A DNA stretch of 64,000 nucleotides from Verrucomicrobiota bacterium. GTDB taxonomy: Bacteria; Verrucomicrobiota; Lentisphaeria; Oligosphaerales; Oligosphaeraceae. This document shows, piece after piece, positions 1-9,352 of the stretch. The notes beneath the pieces are model-generated. The model was not told the origin of the DNA. It did no database searches and was given only the letters and a program-made list of their open reading frames with translations. Position numbers and translations under genes: made by a program. Each line of letters opens with the position of its first letter. The stretch's first letter is position 1. The stretch covers positions 62,001 to 126,000 of the forward strand of contig JAGVUR010000087.1 in assembly GCA_019136135.1 (NCBI GenBank), written 5' to 3'.

Positions 1-430
1 AACTCGCAGTAAGCTCACGTTCCTCGATTCGACTAGGAGTGATCGTGAACTCGAAAAGCAGGTCGTCAGCCTCGGCAATGACCGTGATGGTGTTTTCACC
101 CATTTGATTCAGGCTCTGGCAGGCGAACACAACATTCGCTTCTGGGCGGTGCCGTTGGATGGCGATGGACGCAAAATCAGGGATGTCAACCGTCTGGGTA
201 TGAATGACCTCCGCTCCAGGTATCTCCTCGTCGCCAGTCAAATATTCATATTCGAACTCATTGCTGAAAATCGTGATTTTTTCTTCCATTTCATTCAGAA
301 GATAATTTCGCTGGAAGAAATAAATCCCGTTGAAGCTAAGCAGGAACGCCATCAGGATCAGGGCGACGTTGATGCCGCACATTTTCGCCCGAACGGTATT
401 GAACAAGGTCTTCAACTTATTCCAGGACAT
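1..430 (-). CDS. Sensor histidine kinase, N-terminal part (cut by window edge)
   Basis: The protein starts MSWNKLKTLF at 430 and stays open to base 1 (143 residues visible). Residues 18-40 form a membrane helix (INVALILMAFLLSFNGIYFF), followed by an acidic extracytoplasmic segment of about 100 residues, the usual front half of a CusS/EnvZ-type sensor kinase. The HAMP, dimerisation and ATPase domains would lie beyond the window, so kinase function is inferred from the topology and from the 14-base overlap with the response regulator gene upstream, which implies translational coupling. The ligand cannot be read from the sequence. Confidence 0.75.
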   Translation of the reverse strand, partial: MSWNKLKTLFNTVRAKMCGINVALILMAFLLSFNGIYFFQRNYLLNEMEEKITIFSNEFEYEYLTGDEEIPGAEVIHTQTVDIPDFASIAIQRHRPEANVVFACQSLNQMGENTITVIAEADDLLFEFTITPSRIEERELTAS

Positions 431-1085
431 ACCCGAATCCCCGAACTGTCTTGAGTAGTTTGCGTTCAAAATTCTTGTCTAGTTTTTCCCGAAGACGGCA
501 GACTTGTGCCTCAACGACGTTGGTCTTGGGATCGAAGCCATATTCCCAGACATGTTCCAGGATGGTGGTTTTGGTCACAACCCGACCCTTGTTGCGCAGT
601 AGATATTCCAGTAATTTAAATTCCAATGCGGTCAAATCCAAATTTTTCCCGGCACGGGTGACGCGGCGCCCGAAAAGATCCATTTCCAGATCTTCTAGGC
701 AAAGCACTGATGGTTCAGTGACATCTCCTGACCGACGCAGCAAGGCATAAATTCGCGCCAAAAGCTCAGAGAAGGAAAATGGTTTGGATAAATAATCGTC
801 CGCGCCGATTTCCAGTCCCTTGACCTTGCTTTCCACCGAGTCCCGTGCACTGAGCACGATGATGGGTGTCTTGATTTTCGCCCTCCGGATTTCCTCAATG
901 ACCGCCAGCCCATCGAGCTTCGGCAGCATAATGTCAATAATGGCGATATCATACGTTTCCGTCCGGGATTTAAACAAGCCATCCAAGCCATCTGAACTGT
1001 GAATCACCTGAAAGCTGGATTGTTGCAGCCCTTGGATAATAAAATCAGCGCACTCGCTGTTGTCTTCAATCAAAAGAACCTTCAT
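417..1085 (-). CDS. OmpR/CusR-family response regulator
   Basis: This is a 222-residue two-domain DNA-binding regulator. The receiver domain (1-118) has the acidic pair E7/D8, the phosphoacceptor D51 in IIDIMLPKLDG, S79 and K101 in SKPF. The winged-helix domain (about 127-222) ends with the typical KTVRGFGYVLE. It should be phosphorylated by the overlapping sensor kinase and then bind target promoters. The CusR/CopR subgroup often answers to metals or envelope stress, but nothing in the window fixes the signal. The gene starts with ATG at 1085 behind AGGAG. Confidence 0.93.
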   Translation of the reverse strand: MKVLLIEDNSECADFIIQGLQQSSFQVIHSSDGLDGLFKSRTETYDIAIIDIMLPKLDGLAVIEEIRRAKIKTPIIVLSARDSVESKVKGLEIGADDYLSKPFSFSELLARIYALLRRSGDVTEPSVLCLEDLEMDLFGRRVTRAGKNLDLTALEFKLLEYLLRNKGRVVTKTTILEHVWEYGFDPKTNVVEAQVCRLREKLDKNFERKLLKTVRGFGYVLE

Positions 1086-1225
1086 TTTCGTAATTCCTCC
1101 TTATGGGCTGAATCGTAAATTGGGGTAAAGTTCTTCTGCCTAAGACACGAACTTGTGACGATAGTTCGCCGAGTTTTTAGCAATTCAGCTCCGTTTTTAG
1201 CCGCTTGACCGGCGTCATCGCGTAG

Positions 1226-1380
1226 GTACGAGCACCCCGGGTACCCGTACTCAGACGGTGTCACTGGTCAAGTGGCTGAAAATGGCGCATCCCTAGTCGG
1301 ATGGGGTCGGACGGGTCGGACTAATTTGTCCTGCTTCAGAACAAGACAGTCTTAAGTACGGGCACCCCGGGTGCTCGTAC
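1226..1380. repeat. Composite palindromic (REP/BIME-like) unit 1
   Basis: This lies in the 336-bp gap between the response regulator and the 1047-residue protein. It consists of two 25-bp GC-rich palindromes, 1226-1250 and 1356-1380, of the type GTACGRGCACCCC followed by GGGTGCYCGTAC, with 105 bp between them. The interior begins TCAGACGGTGTCACTGG and ends TGCTTCAGAACAAGACAGT; a related interior recurs between the paired palindromes at 56185-56318. The right palindrome ends 41 bp beyond the stop of the 1422-4565 gene. Nothing else was recognised in this gap apart from the regulator's upstream region. Confidence 0.8.
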
Positions 1381-1421
1381 CTAAACCGGTCACATTGTTT
1401 GCGAGCATTTTTGTGGGAAAA

Positions 1422-4400
1422 CTAGAAGGTTAGGCTTGCCTCGGTTTCGACGGCGATTGGTTTGTTGAAGAGCGTTGTTTTTTCGTCTCCGAAGCCATGG
1501 AAGACTCTAAGTTGCTTGGTTGTTTTGAGCGGTTGTCCATCCAGTGAACGGAAGGTAAAGAGAACCGGGCTTTCGTATTTGTGACCATTGAAGGAGCTGG
1601 CATGGAAAGCCAGGAAGGTTGGGGAGTAGGCTAGGAAGCCTCCTACCCGGGGAAGGATGATTGCGTCCTTGGAAAGCTGCGGGAGCTCCAGGGCAAAGGG
1701 CTTCGCAGATTGATTCACATAGATGGACATCGTTCCAAATTCGGTGAATTCAACATCCTTGTCATCATCGAGGAATCGATGGTTGGTCATCGGTGAATTG
1801 GCGGAAAGCCTGGCGATCCAAGAGGTGACTTCGTAGGTGTTTTTGATGAATCGATCGGTGAGATTGAGGTGTTTTGCCCAACCATTGTCGGCACGCGCGA
1901 AATTGGATTCCTGCGGATTTTCCTTGACAAAATCGACCTTTATCGTTTCGTCTTTGTTGACTGCGAGTTCAGCCAATTTGAAGTTTGAAGAGGCCTGGTT
2001 GTTGAAGTCTGTGAAGGTGAGTCGCCGTCCTGTCTTTGCATCGAAGAGTCCGACTTTCCATATGATGTCGTTGTCATATCCTTCCGGGACGGTGATTTCA
2101 CGAGTGGATGTAATGACTTGTCCAGGTTTGACAGGTTCTCTTATGATGGGGTGGTCGTCCTGGAAGGCGATCTTATCAGGTTTGTTTGTGGCTGTCTCGT
2201 GTGTGAAATGGACGAATGAATTGACATTGAATGACACGGGTTCCAAGACCTTCCATTGGAAGGTGACGGAGAATTTCCTGTTTCCTAGGGATTTGACCGT
2301 TGGTTTGATGAGTTGGAATGCGTATTCTCCTTCAAGGCTTTGTTGATCGAAATAGATATGTGGTCCGAAGTTATAGAGTGGGGTTTCGGCGTGTGAGATG
2401 CACGCGAGGATGTAGTCGTCCCGTCCTGGCGTTGCCCGGTCGCCTTGATGCGTATAGAGATTGACGCAATCGCCGTAGACTATTTCCATGATTGGCACCA
2501 GATCGCCACCCATATTCGAGAAAAATTTGCTTTCCGGGCTTCGGATATTGGCGCGATGGGAGAAGACTCCTTCGAAGTAGTCGGCGTAGGGGACTGCCCA
2601 TTCGCGTCCTTCCTCGGAGCCGAAGAGTCCGAAGTGCTTTCGCGCCAGTTCGCAGAGCTTGCTTTTCCATATCATGTCATCGTAGCGTGTTTGGGGATGG
2701 TTTGGGTCATGGCAATCATAGAGTGGCGCCGCGAAGATCGTGTCGATGAAGTAGATGGTTGGTCCGAAGAGCTTTTGGATCATCGGCAGATTGGTTTCGG
2801 GTCTGCTTGCCAGTTCGACTTGCTTTTCGGCGCAGACCAGCCAGCATTGGCCACCGGCCCAGTTGCCGCCTAGGCGCAGCGTGCCATTGGCGTTTTTAGC
2901 GATCATATCCGGGTTCCAGGAAGGTGCGTCCTTGTACATGTCCTGGTAGTTGTCGTGGAGACCGAACAGGAATCCCGTGTCCTTGATCCGCTTCGACGCC
3001 TTGATCAGCGCTTCGTTGCCGCCAAGTTCGGGGGCGACGGGGAGCGGATCCGGATGCTGATTGTCATAGCCACGATGGATCCAGCCCGCCAAAACCATCA
3101 TTGCACGGTCGATCTTCAGGTCATTGTGCAGGTGTTCGGCGCATTGGGCAATCTCCGGCATTGAGTAAGCGACCCATTGTTGGAGCTTTCCGGATTTGTT
3201 GTAGACGGATTCAGGTACCGTACGGCTGAAGACGAAGGGCTTGAAATCGGCCGCCCCGTGCATCTTCTCCACATCGATGCCAAGCTTCGCCTTCTTTTCA
3301 GCCCAGGTCATCGCCAAGCCTGACTTGCGGACGATGCTTCTGTATGCCTTGGCGATATCGACATAATTTGCCTTGCCCAGAGGGCGCACGTAGCACGTGG
3401 TCTTGTCGGCTTGGAGAGAGGTGAACGAAAACGAATGAACCACGGTACCGGGCAGGATGCGGGAATCCAATTTCCAATTACGTGCGAATTCTGTTTGAGT
3501 ATGCGGGTGATCCCAGGAGAGAAGCAGGCCGCAGCCTTCCTTTTCCTGGCCGATCATCGCCATCGTTGCGCCACCGTCGTACGTTGGCCAAGAACGGGTG
3601 CCGGGGGATTTTGAGCGAATCGTATCAAAGCGCTCGCCCGTACGGAAGCCGACCGTCGATGCGCCGGACTCATTGTTCGTCGTCTGAAATGCCTTGTGAA
3701 ATAGCAATACACGCCTGACTTGCTTGGGATTGCCGATGCATTCCACGTCAAACGCCAATCCTTTTGGAGCCTCGTCAACCGTGCGTATCGTGACGTTGAC
3801 GATCAGATCTGGTTTGATGAGCTTGGCCAGCGTGATTTGCTTCGGCGACGTTTGTGCGATTGACGTGAAGGGGAGCAGTTGCGTTAGGTTGTTCTTGTCG
3901 CCTTCGATCCAATTGATGTATCCGAACGCCTTGGTCTCTGGGTTTGAGGTCCAGAATGCGCCTCCCCGCTTGTCAAGGAGGTCGAAGGCGCTGGCGTCAT
4001 CCGCCAATCTGAAGGTTAGTTCATCGGTCTCGATCTTGAGCTTTGCATTATCGAGCTTTTGTTTCAGCACATTCTGCCTTTCGGCGGCGATGTTTTTCGG
4101 GAGTGGCGGCGGTGGTTCCAGGGTGATTTTCGGCGCGTTCTTGTCAATGGTGACAGTTCCTGCATCGTAGTCCACATATCGTCCTTCTGTTCCCTGGTAG
4201 TCGAAGATCCCGAAGTGCAGCCGGTATTCGCCATCTGGGGTTTTGGGGGGAACATAGACCATAAGCGGTCCGACGACGACGGTTTCGCCAGGTTGCCAGA
4301 GCGTTGTCGGGGGTTCGCCAAGTTCATGGTCCAGATGGCCGATGATCTTTTCGCATTGAAGTTCTGTACTTTCAATGTGCATAAATCCGCGGAATTGAGC

Positions 4401-4565
4401 ACTTGCCGCTTTGGTTCCGGCATTCTTGTACGTGATGGTTATCGTTGCCATGTCGCCGGGACGAAATCGTTTGTGGGACAGGTTCACCGATACAACTTCG
4501 GGCTTGAATTCAGCATAGATCACACCTGTGGCCAATAGCATCAGAGCCGCTAGACAATGTCTCAT
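1422..4565 (-). CDS. Large secreted glycoside-hydrolase-like protein
   Basis: 1047 residues, starting behind AAAGGAG with a Sec signal peptide (1-18, cut after IYA). Residues 20-145 look like an Ig-like beta domain; 180-410 are beta-rich, as in the sandwich domain that precedes the barrel of GH101- or DUF5696-type enzymes. Residues 460-690 read as a TIM-barrel core with WIHRGYD (495-501), GLHDNYQD (535-542), YFIDTIF (605-611) and GSEEGREW (649-656). D608 and E651/E652 are candidate catalytic acids. It is last in an operon with a serine hydrolase and a sugar-type binding lipoprotein, which suggests glycan processing outside the cytoplasm. Family assignment is tentative and the substrate unknown. 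Confidence 0.6.
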   Translation of the reverse strand: MRHCLAALMLLATGVIYAEFKPEVVSVNLSHKRFRPGDMATITITYKNAGTKAASAQFRGFMHIESTELQCEKIIGHLDHELGEPPTTLWQPGETVVVGPLMVYVPPKTPDGEYRLHFGIFDYQGTEGRYVDYDAGTVTIDKNAPKITLEPPPPLPKNIAAERQNVLKQKLDNAKLKIETDELTFRLADDASAFDLLDKRGGAFWTSNPETKAFGYINWIEGDKNNLTQLLPFTSIAQTSPKQITLAKLIKPDLIVNVTIRTVDEAPKGLAFDVECIGNPKQVRRVLLFHKAFQTTNNESGASTVGFRTGERFDTIRSKSPGTRSWPTYDGGATMAMIGQEKEGCGLLLSWDHPHTQTEFARNWKLDSRILPGTVVHSFSFTSLQADKTTCYVRPLGKANYVDIAKAYRSIVRKSGLAMTWAEKKAKLGIDVEKMHGAADFKPFVFSRTVPESVYNKSGKLQQWVAYSMPEIAQCAEHLHNDLKIDRAMMVLAGWIHRGYDNQHPDPLPVAPELGGNEALIKASKRIKDTGFLFGLHDNYQDMYKDAPSWNPDMIAKNANGTLRLGGNWAGGQCWLVCAEKQVELASRPETNLPMIQKLFGPTIYFIDTIFAAPLYDCHDPNHPQTRYDDMIWKSKLCELARKHFGLFGSEEGREWAVPYADYFEGVFSHRANIRSPESKFFSNMGGDLVPIMEIVYGDCVNLYTHQGDRATPGRDDYILACISHAETPLYNFGPHIYFDQQSLEGEYAFQLIKPTVKSLGNRKFSVTFQWKVLEPVSFNVNSFVHFTHETATNKPDKIAFQDDHPIIREPVKPGQVITSTREITVPEGYDNDIIWKVGLFDAKTGRRLTFTDFNNQASSNFKLAELAVNKDETIKVDFVKENPQESNFARADNGWAKHLNLTDRFIKNTYEVTSWIARLSANSPMTNHRFLDDDKDVEFTEFGTMSIYVNQSAKPFALELPQLSKDAIILPRVGGFLAYSPTFLAFHASSFNGHKYESPVLFTFRSLDGQPLKTTKQLRVFHGFGDEKTTLFNKPIAVETEASLTF

Positions 4566-4583
4566 TGTTTTCTCCTTTATTAA

Positions 4584-5657
4584 TCAATCGACGTGTCTCA
4601 AAAGCACGATTCTCTTATCTTGGTTTGGTGACGATAGCAGGTGTTGGATGTGGACCAACGTGATGTTTCGCACCTTGTCAACAGCCAGGAACGAACCGGC
4701 AGCGCCGCCCCAGCCGAAATCCGAGACCTTACCGTTGTTGGGTTCGGGACAGCGGACTCCAAGACCGTAGTTGTATTCGACATTGATCCAGTACGACCTC
4801 TTCAGCTCCTCGTTCAGTCTTGGTTGCGTCATCAGGTCGATCGTCTCCCGTTTCAGGATTGTGTCTCCAATCCTCAGGGCTTCCAGGAAGACCGCCAGGT
4901 CATCCATGGTGGAGATGCAACCGGCTCCGCCCGAAGCATATTGTGTGCCCAGCTTGAAATCGATGGTCTTGGACCGTTCCCGTGCCAGCTTTGCGTTTGC
5001 ATCGAAGGCATATTGTGGCGCGATGGTATCCAGCTGGCTGTCATCCAGCAGGAATGTGGAGTCGTTCATGCCCAATGGCTTGAAGATGTTCTGTTCCACG
5101 TAGTCCTCGAATTTTTGGTTGGTGATGACTTCGACGAGTGCTGCGAGGACATCGTGGCAGAGGCTGTATTCCCAGCGTTGTCCTGGGTCGAAGAGCAACG
5201 GATCTTGCGCCAGGTATTTCATTGATTCTCGTGTTTGGCAGCGTCCATTTGTTTCGCTTCTTGCCGCCTTCAGGTTTGGCGTGTTCAGGTTGTAGGAGAA
5301 TCCCGCCGTCATCGTAAAGAGGTTTTCGATCGTGATCTGGGTACGTGCCGGACGTACTGTTCCATCGACATTGCGGACATTCATCGAGGCGAATTCAGGC
5401 ATGTAGTCTTTCAATTCGTCATCCAGCTTGTACAGCTTCTTTTCCAGCAGTTGCAACGCAGCTGCGCAGGTGATCACTTTCGAGCAGGAGTAGATATTGA
5501 CTCGTTCATTTCCCTGGACGGGTTGCGTTTTTTCCGGGTCAAGAAAGCCATCCATTTTCTGGTATTCGCGGATTCCGTTTCTTGTGACGGCGCAATGGTA
5601 CCAGGGGACTCCCATCGGGATGAACGTGTCGAGAAGTTGGGTCAATCTGCTATTCAC
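4584..5657 (-). CDS. Serine hydrolase, class C beta-lactamase/esterase family
   Basis: 357 residues with no signal peptide. The SxxK active-site motif is S57-C-S-K60 (YSCSKVIT), and Y164 in EYSLCHDV fits the YxN-type tyrosine. A Gly-rich GWGGAAGS near the C terminus replaces the usual HxG/KTG strand. Such proteins act as esterases, amidases or D-amino-acid peptidases more often than as antibiotic-degrading lactamases. The gene sits 28 bp after the binding-protein gene and 18 bp before the giant secreted protein, so it is probably co-transcribed and may process a product of the same glycan. The substrate is unknown. Confidence 0.8.
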   Translation of the reverse strand: MNSRLTQLLDTFIPMGVPWYHCAVTRNGIREYQKMDGFLDPEKTQPVQGNERVNIYSCSKVITCAAALQLLEKKLYKLDDELKDYMPEFASMNVRNVDGTVRPARTQITIENLFTMTAGFSYNLNTPNLKAARSETNGRCQTRESMKYLAQDPLLFDPGQRWEYSLCHDVLAALVEVITNQKFEDYVEQNIFKPLGMNDSTFLLDDSQLDTIAPQYAFDANAKLARERSKTIDFKLGTQYASGGAGCISTMDDLAVFLEALRIGDTILKRETIDLMTQPRLNEELKRSYWINVEYNYGLGVRCPEPNNGKVSDFGWGGAAGSFLAVDKVRNITLVHIQHLLSSPNQDKRIVLLRHVD

Positions 5658-5685
5658 TGGTAGCGTGCCTTTTTGGGTTGAAGGG

Positions 5686-6963
5686 TTATTTTTCTGCGGC
5701 TGCTGCCATTGCCTTGGCGGCTTCTTCCGGAGTCATCGTGCCAGCGAAGATGTTTTGCGTCGTATTGGCATGTTGAACTCCCAGCTTTGCTGGCAGAAAT
5801 TGGTCGTAATATGGTTGGATCGTGTCTGCATTGTCCAGGAGTTTCAGCACCAACTGGGTCGGCTTCGGAAGTTTTGCGACTTGCTCAGGCGTCGGCTTGA
5901 CGGCAGGGATGCGACCAATCTCGCACCATTCGCCGATTACTTGTTCATCCGTCAAGGCATTCAACAACTCAACCGCCAAATCCTTATGGGCACTTTGGGA
6001 CGATACGGCAAAACCGCAGTTCACACCGCCCAAAACCGTGCGCAAATCACCCTTGCCTGAAGGAACTGACGGAAAGGGAACCGGCACCATCGATGCCATG
6101 AAATCAGGATTTTCGTCCTTGACGCGAGCCACAAGCCAGGTGCCGGTCAAGTACATCGCGGATTTCCCGTTCACAAACGAGACCCGGGCGACATCGTCTT
6201 CCAATCCGTTGAATCCAATCGAAAACGCATTCAAGTCAATCAAGTCACGAAGATAACGACCTGCCAAGATGAACGATTCGTCAGCAAACGAAGCGGATCC
6301 GGAAGCCGCGTCCAAAAACAATTGCGTTCCGCCGCAACGATTCGCCAAGTAGCAAAAGTAAAATGCGCCAGGCCACTTCTTCATGTTGCCCAAGGCCAAG
6401 GGAGTAATCGATTTGTCGCGAAATACAGAAACCAAACGGGTCAGATTGTCCAGCGTTGACGGATAGGACTGGCCATGAGATTCGAACAGATCCTTGTTGC
6501 ACCACAATGTCACGGCTGACAGATCCAGGGGAAGGCAGTACAATTTCCCCTCCAAACGGCAGATTGACAGGGCGGAGTCAATAAACTTCCCTTCCCAATC
6601 GTTCTCTTTTGAGTAATTGTCCAAGCATTCGACCTTGCCTTGACGAATGTATTCCGAGGTCTGCCCTCCGGCGCCCCACGTGAAGAAAACATCGGGTGAA
6701 TTGCCAGAAGCCATCTCGTTGGCGAGCTTGACCTTGTAGGAGTCATTCTCAAAAGTCTGTATCTGGACTTTTACACCAGGATGGTTGGATTCGAAACGCT
6801 TCACCGCACGCTCCAATACCTCCTTCGGTCCGCTGTAGTTCATAATATGCCAAAATTTCAATGTGGTCTGGGAAGACTGCGAACCTCCTTCGTCAGAGCG
6901 ACGGGAACAACCAAAGATCACAAACGCAAATAAAATAATAATTCCTAAAAATAATTGACGCAT
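5686..6963 (-). CDS. ABC-type sugar-binding lipoprotein (family 1 extracellular solute-binding protein)
   Basis: 425 residues. The N terminus is a lipoprotein signal ending VIFGC with the lipidated Cys at 19. The mature part has the family-1 solute-binding pattern (LKFWHIMNYSG near the start, YKVKLANEMASGNSPDVFF and a GKSAMYLTGTW segment in the middle). Members bind oligosaccharides and deliver them to an ABC permease. No permease or ATPase gene is adjacent: the next gene downstream is a serine hydrolase and the gene on the other side is divergent. It therefore either serves permeases elsewhere or works as a free glycan binder. Confidence 0.88.
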   Translation of the reverse strand: MRQLFLGIIILFAFVIFGCSRRSDEGGSQSSQTTLKFWHIMNYSGPKEVLERAVKRFESNHPGVKVQIQTFENDSYKVKLANEMASGNSPDVFFTWGAGGQTSEYIRQGKVECLDNYSKENDWEGKFIDSALSICRLEGKLYCLPLDLSAVTLWCNKDLFESHGQSYPSTLDNLTRLVSVFRDKSITPLALGNMKKWPGAFYFCYLANRCGGTQLFLDAASGSASFADESFILAGRYLRDLIDLNAFSIGFNGLEDDVARVSFVNGKSAMYLTGTWLVARVKDENPDFMASMVPVPFPSVPSGKGDLRTVLGGVNCGFAVSSQSAHKDLAVELLNALTDEQVIGEWCEIGRIPAVKPTPEQVAKLPKPTQLVLKLLDNADTIQPYYDQFLPAKLGVQHANTTQNIFAGTMTPEEAAKAMAAAAEK

Positions 6964-7115
6964 ACTGCTTTACCCTTAAATTACTAATTTTTACCCTAGT
7001 TCGTTGCTCAATGTCGAATTCCCCTAATGTAAACTAGTTTTCTCTCTTGGCAATAGCCCAATGGCTGCGTAGTCGCCACAGGGAAAACTCAAGATAAGCA
7101 AAAAAGTTAAGGATT
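6964..7115. promoter_or_regulatory. Divergent intergenic region with two promoters expected
   Basis: This 152-bp AT-rich stretch separates two divergently read operons (binding protein on minus, exopolysaccharide-type operon on plus), so it must hold a promoter for each. TTAAGGA before 7116 is a plausible ribosome binding site. No convincing -35/-10 pair or operator palindrome could be picked out by eye. Confidence 0.4.
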
Positions 7116-9341
7116 ATGTTGTTTCAAAACGCAAGAAACGCATTGTTTGCAATATTGATTCCGTTCTGCCTCGCTTTTGGGCAGGATTCGGTTCCCTGGC
7201 ACGCGGCTGATGCCGAGGCGAGAATTCGCTTCAGCGTCGCAAACAAGCGAGCGCCCAGCTTGTTCGTGCCGATCCCTGAAAGCTTGTCCGAGGGGGTCAA
7301 CCATGTCGTTGCGTTTGACGACAAGGGTGTGGTTCTTGCCGCATCCCCGGTGTTGGTCGGCGGTCGTCTGGTTGGCGCATCCGTTGACGCCACGAAGCTT
7401 AGCGTCGCCGTGAGCACCTATGCAAATCCATCTCCTGTGGCGAGCCTGTACTTGCTCGCGAAGCCTGAGCCGAAAGCCGTTTCGTACGCAGGGCAACCCG
7501 TAGTTCTGGATCGACGTGTCCAAAGTCTGACCACGCGCGGACATTCCGCCGCCGAAATGATGCGGCTGTTCGGAAACCTGAGGCAGTCAAGGCGTGAACA
7601 GCTGCCGCCAGTCGCCGTCAACTCACTGGGCGGCGTGCCTGATAAGCCAGGATGGACCCACCCGCGGGAACAGACCTTCGTCTGTGCAATTATGCATTGG
7701 GAAGCGCTGTGGAACGTCGATGTCGAAAAAATTATCCGCTTTGGAGCGGACCAGACGTATGTAGCATGGACCGTGTTGCTGGACGGATTGCCAGTTGCAA
7801 ACTGGCAACCTGATTTAGGCAAGGAAAAGGAAGCGGACATTGAGCTTCGTCCGGAAGGGGCAGGGCGCTTCTGCCAACCTGTCAAGGTCGCTCCCGGGTT
7901 GCATACCCTGCAGTTCCTCGTCGTACAGGGACAAGGGCAAAACATTCCGCAGCTGCTGATCAAGACAGAGGGTGAAAAGGGACATGGGAATCCGCCTGCT
8001 GGACTGATTCCGTCTGTGCGACCCTTTACGTTGAAACCTGAACGGAAATCTGACAAGGAGCTGACCGCCTTTGTAACGCTTCTGCCATTTGGTGCCGCCG
8101 CCTTCGCCACCGTGGGAGACCCGCCATACGAAACCCTCTCAAGCTATCGCTTCATCGGAGATGCGACCAAGGTTCAAGTGCTGAAAACAACTGGCGAGCC
8201 AGCAACTCCAATCCTAGGCGAAAATGAAACAACCGGAATCTTCCTGACTGGTCACGCCTATCCGGACATCATCATCCAAGGGCATCTCTTCAAAGGTCAA
8301 CAGCACTGGGTGAAAGGACGGAGTATTCCAGCTACCGCAAGAATCGAGGAACTGGAGCCGCTCGTCAACCCAGCAGAACCCATTAACGCCAAAATCCAGT
8401 TCAATTGGTCAGGACCATTCCCAAAACCAGCGGAACTCGATTTCATGTTGACCTTCGAAGACGAACAAGGGCAACAGATTAGCACAAGCGCAGTAAAGCC
8501 AAAACAAGCCAAGGACGATATTTACGAGATCGAGTTCAATTTGCCGCAAAATGTCGCCAATGTCAACATAGCGGTGAGACTCTATGAGATGGCGATTCCC
8601 TGCCAGGCAGGCGAAATCAGATTCTTCAGGCCGAAAGACGCACGATTCCCAATCACCGCACAAGGCAAGTCCCTGTTTGACGGAACTGACCTAGGCGCCG
8701 CAAGGGTCGTCTGCATCGCCGATCCATTGCCGGAAGAGCTGCCGGCCAAGAGGTCAAGCACGGGCTTCAAGAGCTCAATCGTCATGCTTGACGACTTCAT
8801 CGCAGCCAGAAATGCGCCTGGCGCCACCCTTCGCCCGGAAACTGTTTTGGCGGAATTGCTGGCAGGCAAGGGATTGCATACCCTGTTCCACGTCAGCGTC
8901 TCAAATTCCCTTGGAACCGATTCTCAGCTCGCCATCCTGGCCAACTTGGGAACGGCTATCCAATTGAAGCCGAAGACAGTCGTTCTCGCCGTTGGTCAAC
9001 TTGGCTTGATTGCCGGCTTGATGCCGTTGGAAATGGTTTACCAGCTTCAGTTTTCGGTCCAGGCGTGCCTCGCCAACGGCATCGAGCCGATCCTGGTCAC
9101 CTTGCCTGCGCATCCAAAAATCGATAGCGAAACTGCACGACTTGCCGCCCTCTACACCAAGGAGCTTGCGGTCAGGCTCGCAATACCTGTCATTGATCTT
9201 CACGCACAAGGTCTCAAGGAAAATGTCAATACCCAGGAATGGTACAAGTCGGATGCCATCGGGTTGGCCACTCCGAATAACGCGGCACGTCTCTGGCTCA
9301 CCAAGAACATCGCCGAAAATCTCGAATCCATTTACAGATAA
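7116..9341 (+). CDS. Exported protein with C-terminal SGNH/GDSL-like domain, glycan operon
   Basis: 741 residues with a Sec signal peptide (about 1-22, ending CLAFG). The middle (200-520) appears to be beta-sandwich material. The C-terminal 200 residues look like a degenerate SGNH hydrolase: AARVVCIADPLPEEL near its start, KTVVLAVGQLGLIAGL in block-III position, an EPILVTLPAHP strand and a final AIGLATPNNAARLWLTKNIAE. The block-I Ser was not confidently found, so activity is uncertain. It is the first gene of the operon, 11 bp before a GT2 synthase. A role in acyl modification or export of the polymer is inferred from that position only. Confidence 0.55.
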   Translation: MLFQNARNALFAILIPFCLAFGQDSVPWHAADAEARIRFSVANKRAPSLFVPIPESLSEGVNHVVAFDDKGVVLAASPVLVGGRLVGASVDATKLSVAVSTYANPSPVASLYLLAKPEPKAVSYAGQPVVLDRRVQSLTTRGHSAAEMMRLFGNLRQSRREQLPPVAVNSLGGVPDKPGWTHPREQTFVCAIMHWEALWNVDVEKIIRFGADQTYVAWTVLLDGLPVANWQPDLGKEKEADIELRPEGAGRFCQPVKVAPGLHTLQFLVVQGQGQNIPQLLIKTEGEKGHGNPPAGLIPSVRPFTLKPERKSDKELTAFVTLLPFGAAAFATVGDPPYETLSSYRFIGDATKVQVLKTTGEPATPILGENETTGIFLTGHAYPDIIIQGHLFKGQQHWVKGRSIPATARIEELEPLVNPAEPINAKIQFNWSGPFPKPAELDFMLTFEDEQGQQISTSAVKPKQAKDDIYEIEFNLPQNVANVNIAVRLYEMAIPCQAGEIRFFRPKDARFPITAQGKSLFDGTDLGAARVVCIADPLPEELPAKRSSTGFKSSIVMLDDFIAARNAPGATLRPETVLAELLAGKGLHTLFHVSVSNSLGTDSQLAILANLGTAIQLKPKTVVLAVGQLGLIAGLMPLEMVYQLQFSVQACLANGIEPILVTLPAHPKIDSETARLAALYTKELAVRLAIPVIDLHAQGLKENVNTQEWYKSDAIGLATPNNAARLWLTKNIAENLESIYR

Positions 9342-9352
9342 GCCAACACATT

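Noticed and set aside
1082-1264. 60-residue minus-strand frame before the response regulator
   Set aside because: It starts inside the repeat unit, has no family and no convincing ribosome binding site.
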